Shown one piece after another: positions 37,014 to 44,557 of a stretch of 64,000 nt of DNA. A model generated the notes under the pieces. That model ran no database searches. It was not told where the DNA came from and was given only the letters and a program-made list of their open reading frames with translations. The position numbers and the translations under genes are program-made. Every line of letters begins with the position of its first letter. Within the stretch, counting starts at the first letter, position 1. Location of the stretch: assembly GCA_002747135.1 (NCBI GenBank), contig PDTE01000023.1, forward strand, positions 1 to 64,000, given 5' to 3'. This stretch comes from Desulfobulbus propionicus (GTDB lineage Bacteria > Desulfobacterota > Desulfobulbia > Desulfobulbales > Desulfobulbaceae).

Positions 37014-37352
37014 ATGAATATTGAATGGGCGTATTTACGTAAAGGCTGAGCTTCCTGTAAAAAAGCACAGGTTGTGTTTGCAGAAAAAAACATTGCCATC
37101 ACTGAAACCGTCAATGCCGGCAAGGAAAAAATCACAGGTGAGGATGCCTGGGAACTGTTAAAGCAGGCAGACGAAATCATTGTTGGCCGCGGCAGGAAAT
37201 ATGTTGTTTTTGAACCAGGGGCAACTAATAAGGAAGAGGTACTGAAGCAAACCTTGGGCAGAACAGGTAATCTTCGAGCACCAACCCTAAGGATTGGCAA
37301 AAAACTCATCATCGGCTACAGCGACGAAATGTATGCTCAGCATATACAGTAA
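37014..37352 (+). CDS. ArsC-family selenoprotein (in-frame UGA = Sec)
   Basis: Thioredoxin-fold protein of 112 residues if the UGA at 37047-37049 is read as selenocysteine. The frame opens at ATG 37014 (MNIEWAYLRKG), then Sec, then ASCKKAQVVFAEKNI, so the redox site is Sec-Ala-Ser-Cys, a Cys-x-x-Cys motif with Sec at the first position. The rest matches the ArsC/Spx-like fold with GRSGNLRAPTLR-type GRTGNLRAPTLRIGKKL. A GAGG ribosome site lies 7 bases before the ATG. Simple gene callers would start it at GTG 37074 and lose the active site. A hairpin that fits a bacterial SECIS element follows the UGA, and tRNA-Sec is encoded 2.2 kb away. Substrate unknown; probably a thiol-disulfide reductase. 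Confidence 0.9.
37063..37079 (+). promoter_or_regulatory. Predicted SECIS hairpin
   Basis: A seven-base-pair stem, AAGCACA with TGTGTTT (one G-U pair), is closed by a GGT loop whose first G is 20 bases after the UGA. Bacterial SECIS elements have a short apical loop with a conserved G at about this distance to bind SelB. Energy was not computed. Confidence 0.75.
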
Positions 37353-37355
37353 TCC

Positions 37356-38549
37356 GTGGGTCAGGACTTTACAAAACACCTGGAAAAGCGGCTGCGCGCT
37401 ATATCGGAACGGGGGCAGTTCCGCCGCATCCAGGTCCATCGTCACCTGGTTGACGGTTGTGTGGAGATCGAAGGTAAAAACTATCTGAACCTGGCAGGCA
37501 ACGACTACCTCGGGCTTGCCACCAACAGAGAGCTGCACAAAAAGTTTTTTGCCGGCCTGTCATCTGTAACCATGCTTGATTCTTATGGCATGGGGTCCAC
37601 CGCATCCAGGCTGATGACCGGCAGCACAGAGCCTTATGCCCGGCTTGAAAAAAAATTGTGCCATCTTTATGCCAAGGAAGCAGCACTTGTTTTTAACTCA
37701 GGCTACCACCTCAATATAGGCATTTTGCCCGCACTGACCGAGAAAAACGATCTTATCCTTGCAGATAAGCTCTGCCACGCCAGCATGATTGACGGCATGC
37801 GCCTGTCCCGCTGCAGAAAAATCCGCTATCCTCATCTGGATTATGATGCCATTGAACGGATACTGGAAAAAGAAAGGGACGATTATAACCAGGTCTACCT
37901 TTGCACTGAATCAATATTCAGCATGGATGGCGATGAGGCAGACTTGAAAAAACTGGTGACAATAAAAAATAAATGGAACGCCGTTTTATATGTTGACGAT
38001 GCCCATGGTGTGGCAATCCGGGGAAAAACCGGCTGTGGGCTGGCTGAAGAATATGGTGTTATTGATGAGGTTGAACTGCTCACCGGCACCTTTGGCAAAG
38101 CCTTTGGTGCACAGGGTGCCTTTGTGGTCTGTACACGTCAACTGGCAGACTATCTAACCAATACGGCGCGCTCCCAGATTTTTTCCACAGGAATGCCGCC
38201 GGTGGTTGTTCATTGGATCAATTTTGTCCTTGATCGTATCCCGTCAATGACGCAAGAACGGGAAAAGGCCGCTTTTCTGGCACAACGTCTGCGGGAAGAA
38301 CTCAAGCAAAACGGGCTTTCAACATGTGGCAGCTCCAACATCGTTCCGGTTATGATTGGTGACGCAGCTCGTGCCGTTCACGTTGCAAGAGAAGTCTGTA
38401 AGCACGGATTCTGGGTTAAGGCTGTCAGACCACCTACAGTTCCGCAAGGAAGCTCCCGCCTCCGGCTCAGCCTGAATTCGGCCATGAACTGGCAACAGCT
38501 GAAGCCATTGGCAAAGGTGATTGCCGATGCTGTAACTGATCTCGGGTGA
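37356..38549 (+). CDS. bioF: 8-amino-7-oxononanoate synthase
   Basis: PLP enzyme that condenses pimeloyl-ACP with L-alanine in biotin synthesis. 397 residues. Motifs: NDYLGLATNRELH, GMGSTASRLMTGS, LVFNSGYHLNIG, YVDDAHGVAIRG, and the PLP lysine in GTFGKAFGAQGAFV. It starts with GTG three bases after the selenoprotein stop. bioG follows, so pimelate precursor release and the first ring step are encoded together. Other bio genes are not in the window. Confidence 0.92.
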   Translation: MGQDFTKHLEKRLRAISERGQFRRIQVHRHLVDGCVEIEGKNYLNLAGNDYLGLATNRELHKKFFAGLSSVTMLDSYGMGSTASRLMTGSTEPYARLEKKLCHLYAKEAALVFNSGYHLNIGILPALTEKNDLILADKLCHASMIDGMRLSRCRKIRYPHLDYDAIERILEKERDDYNQVYLCTESIFSMDGDEADLKKLVTIKNKWNAVLYVDDAHGVAIRGKTGCGLAEEYGVIDEVELLTGTFGKAFGAQGAFVVCTRQLADYLTNTARSQIFSTGMPPVVVHWINFVLDRIPSMTQEREKAAFLAQRLREELKQNGLSTCGSSNIVPVMIGDAARAVHVAREVCKHGFWVKAVRPPTVPQGSSRLRLSLNSAMNWQQLKPLAKVIADAVTDLG

Positions 38550-38602
38550 ATGAGTAATTTTCATGAATCGGCCTGTCTCTCACCTTAAAAACAAGGTATC
38601 TC

Positions 38603-39256
38603 ATGCAGTATATCTGGCTTCATCAGAACCACAGTGATGACTGCCTGCTTTTTCTTGCAGGCTGGGGCATGGACAGCACCCCCTTTGCAGATATCCCAGG
38701 GCAGGGACTGGATGTGCTCATGCTTTATGATTACCGTGAGCTTTTACCTGTGCCCACAGAGCTGTTGAAAGGTTACGGCAAGGTGTACCTGCTTGCGTGG
38801 TCTATGGGAGTCTGGGTGGCTGGTCATCTTTTTGCAGGGCAGCAAGATTTTTTTTCACGTTGTATCGCCATAGGCGGAACCCTGGAGCCAATTCACCAGG
38901 AAAAGGGGATTCCGCCTGAAAGTTACAATAGTATTGAGACCGCACCTGAGGTTAGGGGTTTAGACGATTTTTATCGCTCAATGTTCACAGATGACAACCA
39001 GACTGATCGTTTTCTGAACAGCAAACCACAGCGCTCAATAAACGAAGTGTATATGGAGTTACACCTTTTTAAAGAAAGGTGCCTGCGTCTCGGCCCGGCA
39101 GCTGATATCTTTACCACTAAACTTGTCACCAGCCGAGACCGTGTTTTTCCGCTGCGCAATCAACTTAGGGCATGGGGCAGGAAGAAGTGTATTGTGCACA
39201 AGCTGCCTCACTTTCCTTTTTACGCCTGTACTGGCTGGAGAGCACTCATTTCCTGA
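38603..39256 (+). CDS. bioG: BioG, pimeloyl-ACP methyl ester esterase (DUF452)
   Basis: 217-residue alpha/beta hydrolase of the BioG/DUF452 family, which frees pimeloyl-ACP from its methyl ester. It has LFLAGWGMDSTPF, the nucleophile elbow LLAWSMGVWVAGH (Ser in the SMG motif), and the final histidine in HKLPHFPFYACTGW. Position after bioF agrees. A partial family A repeat starts two bases after the stop codon. Confidence 0.9.
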   Translation: MQYIWLHQNHSDDCLLFLAGWGMDSTPFADIPGQGLDVLMLYDYRELLPVPTELLKGYGKVYLLAWSMGVWVAGHLFAGQQDFFSRCIAIGGTLEPIHQEKGIPPESYNSIETAPEVRGLDDFYRSMFTDDNQTDRFLNSKPQRSINEVYMELHLFKERCLRLGPAADIFTTKLVTSRDRVFPLRNQLRAWGRKKCIVHKLPHFPFYACTGWRALIS

Positions 39257-39258
39257 CT

Positions 39259-39357
39259 GTAACAGCTTCCGGCTCACCGATCTTCGGGCGAGATGAAATC
39301 CGTTGCAGGCACAAAACAAGTGAGACCTGGGTGGCACATGCTCTGTGAGTAGTTTAC
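39259..39357 (+). repeat. Family A repeat, copy 10, internally deleted
   Basis: 99-bp copy with both ends (GTAACAGCTTCC and GTGAGTAGTTTAC) but lacking about 60 bp in the middle, including the CGCATAGAGGGG core. It starts two bases after the bioG stop. Confidence 0.8.
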
Positions 39358-39395
39358 AGCACTCAAATACAATGCAGATGCCGGTCTGATATCGG

Positions 39396-39553
39396 GTAAC
39401 GACTCACTGGGTGTGTAACGCTCTGATTGTACCTGCCTCAAACGTGTAACTGCTCTCAGGGTGCCCCTGTTTGGACAAGCAAGATTGGCAGCTATAGCCC
39501 CTCTATGCGGCGGGTCGTGATCGTTCAAAGAGGGGTGAGCTGTGAGTAGTTAC
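39396..39553 (-). repeat. Family A repeat, copy 11
   Basis: 158-bp reverse copy, GTAACGACTCACTGGG to GTGAGTAGTTAC. It lies 50 bases from the 3' end of the selenocysteine tRNA gene. Confidence 0.92.
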
Positions 39554-39604
39554 GATATCGGTTAGGAAAATAACAGGACAAGTACCTTGTGCTTACGTGA
39601 TATC

Positions 39605-39702
39605 TGGCGGAAGTGCATGGGAATCGAACCCACCTGAGAGGCCTTTAACCCCTCACACCGGATTTGAAGTCCGGGAGAGCCACCAGTACTCTTTCCACTT
39701 CC
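39605..39702 (-). tRNA. selC: tRNA-Sec (anticodon TCA)
   Basis: 98 bases on the minus strand with the CCA end encoded. It has the eight-base acceptor of selenocysteine tRNA (GGAAGTGG...GCACTTCC), a long D arm, the anticodon arm CCGGACTTCAAATCCGG with TCA in the loop, a very long variable arm (GAGGGGTTAAAGGCCTC), and the T arm GGTGGGTTCGATTCCCA. It decodes UGA as selenocysteine, together with SelB and SelA encoded elsewhere. The match to known selC (GGACTTCAAATCC) is very close. Confidence 0.96.
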
Positions 39703-39800
39703 GTTCATTTAAAATTAAGGTAATAATGATTGACCTGAAAAACAACTTATTATTATAATTTCCAGTGCTGGTTTAATGGAATAAACGTATTTATTGTTAG

Positions 39801-40157
39801 ATGGAGGGGTGTTGCCCTGGTAGCAATATGGAATGTGAGCGACTGATTCGCCTGATAAAGGACTGGTATCTTCGAGTTAAGCAGGAAACAATGGCGCCTG
39901 CACGGATGATGCAATTTATTGATAAACATGTAAAGGAATGTGAAACATGTCGTAAAGAGCTTGGTCTGCTTCAGGAGGTTGAAAAAATACGAGAGTTTAT
40001 CTTGCCTGAATCAAAAATTCCCAAAGCTGTACGTGCTCAGGATGAAAAATCCACGCCGGAAATTTCTCCTGATGAAGACGAAGAAGCAGAAGATCAATAT
40101 ATTGGAGACGTGAATGACAATGGTTCAGTGGAGATTGATATAGATGAAGAGCCGTAA
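39801..40157 (+). CDS. Hypothetical protein with zinc-finger-like motif
   Basis: 118 residues from ATG 39801 or 109 from ATG 39828; the latter has the GGAGGGG box 17 bases ahead. A short HxxxCxxC motif (HVKECETCRKEL) resembles the zf-HC2/anti-sigma zinc finger, and the rest is an acidic tail (PDEDEEAEDQYIGD). No sigma factor gene is adjacent. The stop codon is TAA within the GTAAC end of repeat A copy 12, so the original C-terminus may have been trimmed. Function unknown. Confidence 0.65.
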   Translation: MEGCCPGSNMECERLIRLIKDWYLRVKQETMAPARMMQFIDKHVKECETCRKELGLLQEVEKIREFILPESKIPKAVRAQDEKSTPEISPDEDEEAEDQYIGDVNDNGSVEIDIDEEP

Positions 40158-40310
40158 CTGTCTCCATGTCAACGATTTTCGGGCGATTGTGATCGGTCGC
40201 ATAGAGGGGTGCAACTGCCAGTCGCGCTTATCCGAATCCAGGCAACCTGAAAACAGTTACCGGCGCAAAACAAGTGAAACCAGGGTGATACATGCCCTGT
40301 AAGTAGTTGC
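40154..40310 (+). repeat. Family A repeat, copy 12
   Basis: 157-bp copy, GTAACTGTCTCCATG to GTAAGTAGTTGC. Body of the first subfamily (GGTCGCATAGAGGGG, AACCTGAAAACAG, GTGAAACCAGGGTGATACATG). Its left end supplies the stop codon of the gene before it. Confidence 0.9.
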
Positions 40311-40426
40311 GACAGAGGAAAGACGGGGGCCAAAAATGACAAGATGTATGATCATGGCCGCCATAACTACTCCTTTGTCTCTCCGGAACCTCCTGATCTC
40401 TGGTCAACCATGACAAGGAGAATGTA

Positions 40427-41659
40427 ATGAGCGAGCAATATGCCATCCGCTTTGCTGACCGTATGAATCAGCTCCCACCATATTTATTTGGCATAATCAA
40501 CAAGATTAAAATGGAAAAAAGATGGCAAGGAGAGGATGTGATTGACCTGGGCATGGGTAATCCTATCGATCCAGCTCCCCGCAAAGTCACAGAAAAACTG
40601 TGCGATGTCGCCATTGACCCCAAGTCACACCGTTACCCGGTGGCTGGCGGCATGAAAAATCTTAAAAGGGAAATAGCCCTCTACTATGACCGTAAATATG
40701 GGGTTAAGGTAAATGGCGTGGATGACGTAATCTGTACCATTGGCTCCAAAGAAGGGCTTTCTCATCTCAGCCTGGCACTTCTGGGGCCTGGCGACACGGT
40801 GCTGGTTCCAGCTCCGGCCTTTCCCATACACGTCTATGCTGCGGTCATCGCAGGAGCAAATGTGCTGAGGCTCTCGCTTGAACAGGAAGAGGAATTTCTC
40901 AAGCAGGTACAAACCATGTGCCGGTCACTGTACCCCGGCCCGAAGCTGGTTATGTTGAACTATCCGCACAACCCTACAGGAAAGCTCGCCAGCAGGGAGC
41001 TTTTTCAAGAAGTAGTCGCCCTGGCAAAACGCTATAATTTTATGGTCATAAACGATTTTGCCTATGCCCAGGTAACCTTTGACGGTTATGTTGCACCAAG
41101 TTTTCTTGAAATACCAGGGGCAATGGATGTTGGCGTGGAGTTTGGTTCTTTTTCAAAATCATATAACATGGCTGGCTGGCGGCTTGGCTATTGCGTGGGA
41201 AACCAGACCATGATTGAAGGTCTGGCAAAAATCAAGGGGTACTATGACTATGGCATATTCTCTGCCATTCAAGTTGCCGGTATTGTTGCCATGCGTGACT
41301 GCGATGAGGCTATTCAGGAGCAGGTGAAGCTCTACCAGAGCCGGCGAGATGTCCTTTGCGAAGGTCTGACCAGAATGGGATGGGAGGTAAACATTCCAAA
41401 GGCCGGAATGTTTTTATGGGTGAAAATTCCTCATCCTTATGCCCGGATGGGTTCAGTGCAGTTTTCTATTGAAATGATGAACAGGGCAAATGTCGCTGTG
41501 GCTGCAGGAGCCGGCTTTGGCGAAGAGGGCGACGGTTACCTTCGCCTGGCCCTGGTTGAGAATGAAAACAGGATACGCCAGGCACTTAAGCAAATGCGCA
41601 GGGCCTTGACCGAAATAGACAGGGAAATGGAAGCCGGAACATTTGTGTATTCCGATTAA
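40427..41659 (+). CDS. PLP aminotransferase (AlaC/aspartate-type)
   Basis: 410-residue class I aminotransferase, closest by motif to the AlaC/YfdZ alanine transaminase group. N-terminal IDLGMGNPIDPAPRKV, substrate region MLNYPHNPTGKLA, PLP-contact VINDFAYAQVTFDG, and the PLP lysine in SFSKSYNMAGWRLGY. Such enzymes make alanine or related amino acids from pyruvate and glutamate. LL-diaminopimelate aminotransferase is the main alternative. GGAG ribosome site before the ATG. Confidence 0.85.
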   Translation: MSEQYAIRFADRMNQLPPYLFGIINKIKMEKRWQGEDVIDLGMGNPIDPAPRKVTEKLCDVAIDPKSHRYPVAGGMKNLKREIALYYDRKYGVKVNGVDDVICTIGSKEGLSHLSLALLGPGDTVLVPAPAFPIHVYAAVIAGANVLRLSLEQEEEFLKQVQTMCRSLYPGPKLVMLNYPHNPTGKLASRELFQEVVALAKRYNFMVINDFAYAQVTFDGYVAPSFLEIPGAMDVGVEFGSFSKSYNMAGWRLGYCVGNQTMIEGLAKIKGYYDYGIFSAIQVAGIVAMRDCDEAIQEQVKLYQSRRDVLCEGLTRMGWEVNIPKAGMFLWVKIPHPYARMGSVQFSIEMMNRANVAVAAGAGFGEEGDGYLRLALVENENRIRQALKQMRRALTEIDREMEAGTFVYSD

Positions 41660-41697
41660 GGGTTGGCAATATGCCTGTCTTGCGCAGAGGCAGCTGG

Positions 41698-43467
41698 TCA
41701 CGGATTTGTGCAGATACCATTTTGAGCAGTGAGCTTTCGCCGTAAAATTTCCATTTCTCTGGCCCTGAGGATCTCCTTATTCTCTCTGGTTCCGGAAGGG
41801 TCACGATAAGGAGTGCCGCGTATACCTTTCATTAAAAAGCGATCCCTTTTCGGAATCGGCAGGGTGATAAATGATCTTTGTTTCGCTGCCAGCGTCCCGC
41901 CGCGAGTTCGCCCAAAAGGCTCTGTTTCTCCTATCAGAAAACCAGCTTCCATCATGCCGGATCGCACCGGGATGGCGGCGCAGTATGTCAGCAGGACACC
42001 ATCATTCTTCAGTAAGCGGCAAAGCGCACGGAAAAAATCTACTGTCCACAGTTCACTGTTTCGCTGGGTTGAAAAGGCATCCAGCCAGATCAGGTCAAAA
42101 TGTCCTTTGAGCTGCCGAATCGTATTACGGGCATCACCCCAGAGCATTTGTATGCTGCAGTTTAAATTTTCCCAGGTAGCATGTGTATGCAATGAAGAAA
42201 GGCAGGTATTCCAGTCAAGATGTGCTGCACTTTCCCTGATGTTTTCAGATGCGTCACGAACGATATTTCTGTTCAGTTCCAGCCCAACGATGTCCACCTG
42301 TCCACCCGTGCCCAAGGCATGTTCACAACTGCTCAGGCTGTTGTAACCAAGGCCAAAACAGACGTCGAGGATTCTTACCGGGCCTTTGTGCAAACGCTCG
42401 TCCAGCCTGGCTGGCTGGCAATATTTTTGTTCAGCTTCAGAACGGGCACCGGCGAGCGTATGGTAATGTTCCTTGAATTCTGCATTCCAGAAGGTGATGG
42501 AACCGTCTTCGGTGACAACAACTTCTGCAGCCTGAGGCTCATCTTCGTCTGACTTGCCTGAATGGTGTCCACATAGGTCCCCCTGCCTGATGCCCCGTTT
42601 TTTCATCTGATTTATCAGTATCCTGATAAATCGATCCTTGGACATGGTCCAGCGTGGAGCGATGAGCTGATCATCAGGTGTGTCAGTGGTCAGTCGAATA
42701 ATAGGCCGATTAAGCGGAATCCTCGGTAACAGGTCAAGCAGCACCTCCATGTATTCATATTCATTCATTACCTGAAACTGCTTTTCATTATACCACCTGG
42801 CAAGCCTTGTTTTCTTTATGACATGGAGGTTATGCAGCTTGATGCCGTCAACCGGCAGCTCAGCAAGCACATCCATGGTCTGCCGAAAATGATCAATAGA
42901 TTCTCCTGGAAGCCCTATTATCACATGCACAGCGACAAAAATTCCGGCTTCATTGAGTCGATAAACAGCCTCCTTGCTGGTTATCCAGTCATGTCCCCGG
43001 TTGATTCGTCGCAAGGTTTCATCATGTATGGTCTGAACTCCCAGTTCGACCCAGACGTCTTCATGACGCGCCATTCGGGCAAGATAGGTCATTACTTCCC
43101 TGCTCAGGCAATCCGGCCTGGTACCAACGGAAAAAGCGCAAAACTCCTGTCCTTCTCTAAGAGAGTTGATCACCTCTGAAAAACGATCAAGGGAAGCAAA
43201 CGTAGGGGTAAAGGCCTGCAGGTAGGCCATGAATAATTTTGCCTGATACCGCTTTCGGGCAAAAGCAACCCCGGCACGAAGTTGTTCCCGTAGATCATCC
43301 AGCTCGCCAATTTGTACTGCCCGTGACCCATTTGCAGCACAAAATATACAGCCTCCATTACCATGCCTGTCCCGGTGTGGACAGCAAAAACCGGCATCCA
43401 GTGGCACCCGGTAGACAATGTCACCATAACGATTGCGCAGGTAATCGCTGTAACGATGAATAATCAA
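41698..43467 (-). CDS. Radical SAM (YtqA/YhcC) - MnmD methyltransferase fusion
   Basis: 589-residue two-domain protein. Residues 1 to about 310 are a TIGR01212-type radical SAM enzyme (RYSDYLRNRYGDIVYRVPLD, then the iron-sulfur cysteines Cys29, Cys40 and Cys43 in CPHRDRHGNGGCIFC). From about 325 to 550 lies an MnmC-like methyltransferase domain: ITFWNAEFKEHYHT, the SAM loop ILDVCFGLGYNSL, and DLIWLDAFSTQRNSELW. MnmD methylates the wobble uridine of some tRNAs. YtqA-family proteins have been linked to the same modification in Bacillus (from memory). The fusion implies one protein does consecutive steps in mnm5U synthesis. Confidence 0.85.
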   Translation of the reverse strand: MIIHRYSDYLRNRYGDIVYRVPLDAGFCCPHRDRHGNGGCIFCAANGSRAVQIGELDDLREQLRAGVAFARKRYQAKLFMAYLQAFTPTFASLDRFSEVINSLREGQEFCAFSVGTRPDCLSREVMTYLARMARHEDVWVELGVQTIHDETLRRINRGHDWITSKEAVYRLNEAGIFVAVHVIIGLPGESIDHFRQTMDVLAELPVDGIKLHNLHVIKKTRLARWYNEKQFQVMNEYEYMEVLLDLLPRIPLNRPIIRLTTDTPDDQLIAPRWTMSKDRFIRILINQMKKRGIRQGDLCGHHSGKSDEDEPQAAEVVVTEDGSITFWNAEFKEHYHTLAGARSEAEQKYCQPARLDERLHKGPVRILDVCFGLGYNSLSSCEHALGTGGQVDIVGLELNRNIVRDASENIRESAAHLDWNTCLSSLHTHATWENLNCSIQMLWGDARNTIRQLKGHFDLIWLDAFSTQRNSELWTVDFFRALCRLLKNDGVLLTYCAAIPVRSGMMEAGFLIGETEPFGRTRGGTLAAKQRSFITLPIPKRDRFLMKGIRGTPYRDPSGTRENKEILRAREMEILRRKLTAQNGICTNP

Positions 43468-43536
43468 TGATATATCAAAGGGTATGTTCTGTGAATAATT
43501 AGGTTTGCAGTGCTGGCAAACCGTGACTGGTTTACC

Positions 43537-44316
43537 CTATTTTTCCTGCCACACCGGGGAACGTTTTTCAAAAAAGGCACTCACTCCTTCCCTGGCATCT
43601 TCTGTCGTGCAGAGACGTGCGAACATCTCATTCATATAGGCGAATTGTTGTATGTACTCCATGTCTTCTGATGTGTAGAATCCCTGCTTGGCTATCTGTA
43701 CGGCAACAGGACTCTTTTTTGCGAGTTCACCTGCCCAGGAAAAGGCTTCATCTTCAAGCTGCTCTTTGGGCACAAGCCTGTTTACAAGCCCTAGATCCAG
43801 CAACTCAGGGCCTTGAACAATATTACCGTAAAGTAATAATTCCATTGCCTTTTTACGGCCAACGCAACGCGCTACCGGAATAACAGGGCCGACACAATTC
43901 AAGCCGACGTTAATTGCAGTTAAACCCATTTTTACGCCTTCTTCAGCTATGGTCAGATCTGCGGCAGCTGCCAGCCCCATTCCATTTGCTACTGCGACCC
44001 CGTGTACCTCGGCAATGACCGGTTTTTTCAGTCTGGAAATGGCAACAAGAGGTTCCTCCATGGTTTGAATCCATGCACGGTATTCCATGGCCGATTTTCC
44101 CTCAAGTTCATTCACATCAATCCCGGCACAAAAGGCCTTTCCTGCGCCGCGAAGCATAATTACCCGTATTTTCGGGTTCCTGTCCAGTGTTGTCAGGGCA
44201 TCATATAACTCCACAGCAAGGGTAGTGGTGAACGTATTAAGCTGTTCCGGTCTGTTTAGAGTAATGATGCCGATATGTTCCTCATGTGTTGTTCGTTCAA
44301 TGCTCTCATACGACAT
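43537..44316 (-). CDS. Enoyl-CoA hydratase/isomerase family protein
   Basis: 259-residue crotonase-fold protein from ATG 44316, preceded by GGAGG. Motifs: GIITLNRPEQLNTFT, RGAGKAFCAGIDV (oxyanion hole), and VAVANGMGLAAAADLTIAEEG. The catalytic pair of classical hydratases is not fully evident, so an isomerase or another CoA-ester reaction is possible. The frame stays open for 48 more codons into repeat A copy 13 but that part is repeat DNA. No other beta-oxidation gene is adjacent. Confidence 0.85.
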   Translation of the reverse strand: MSYESIERTTHEEHIGIITLNRPEQLNTFTTTLAVELYDALTTLDRNPKIRVIMLRGAGKAFCAGIDVNELEGKSAMEYRAWIQTMEEPLVAISRLKKPVIAEVHGVAVANGMGLAAAADLTIAEEGVKMGLTAINVGLNCVGPVIPVARCVGRKKAMELLLYGNIVQGPELLDLGLVNRLVPKEQLEDEAFSWAGELAKKSPVAVQIAKQGFYTSEDMEYIQQFAYMNEMFARLCTTEDAREGVSAFFEKRSPVWQEK

Positions 44317-44368
44317 AACGCTCCTCCAGGGGTGTAATTTGAATGATTGTATGCAATATACTTCTAAC

Positions 44369-44535
44369 GTAGCTATTTGCAGGGGATGTATCACCCTGGT
44401 TTCACTTGCTTTTAAGCCTTTAAGTCTGTAACTGCTTTCAGGTTGCCCAGATCTGGGCAAGCACGATTGGCAGCTATAGCCCCTCTATGCGGCAGGTCGT
44501 GATCGCCCGAAGATGGGGGATCTGAGAGCAGTTAC
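44369..44535 (-). repeat. Family A repeat, copy 13
   Basis: 167-bp reverse copy of the first subfamily, GTAGCTATTTGCAGGGG to GAGAGCAGTTAC, with GATGTATCACCCTGGTTTCA and the core intact. It lies between the divergent hydratase leader and the end of the chemoreceptor gene. Confidence 0.88.
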
Positions 44536-44557
44536 GAAAAAAGAAGAAAAAAAGAGG

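Noticed and set aside
37054..37071. Alternative hairpin CCTGT/ACAGG right after the UGA
   Set aside because: It starts too close to the UGA for a SECIS and has a large loop. The AAGCACA/TGTGTTT stem fits better.
43537..44460. Upstream-extended start of the hydratase
   Set aside because: The additional 48 codons are repeat-derived; the ATG at 44316 has a GGAGG box.
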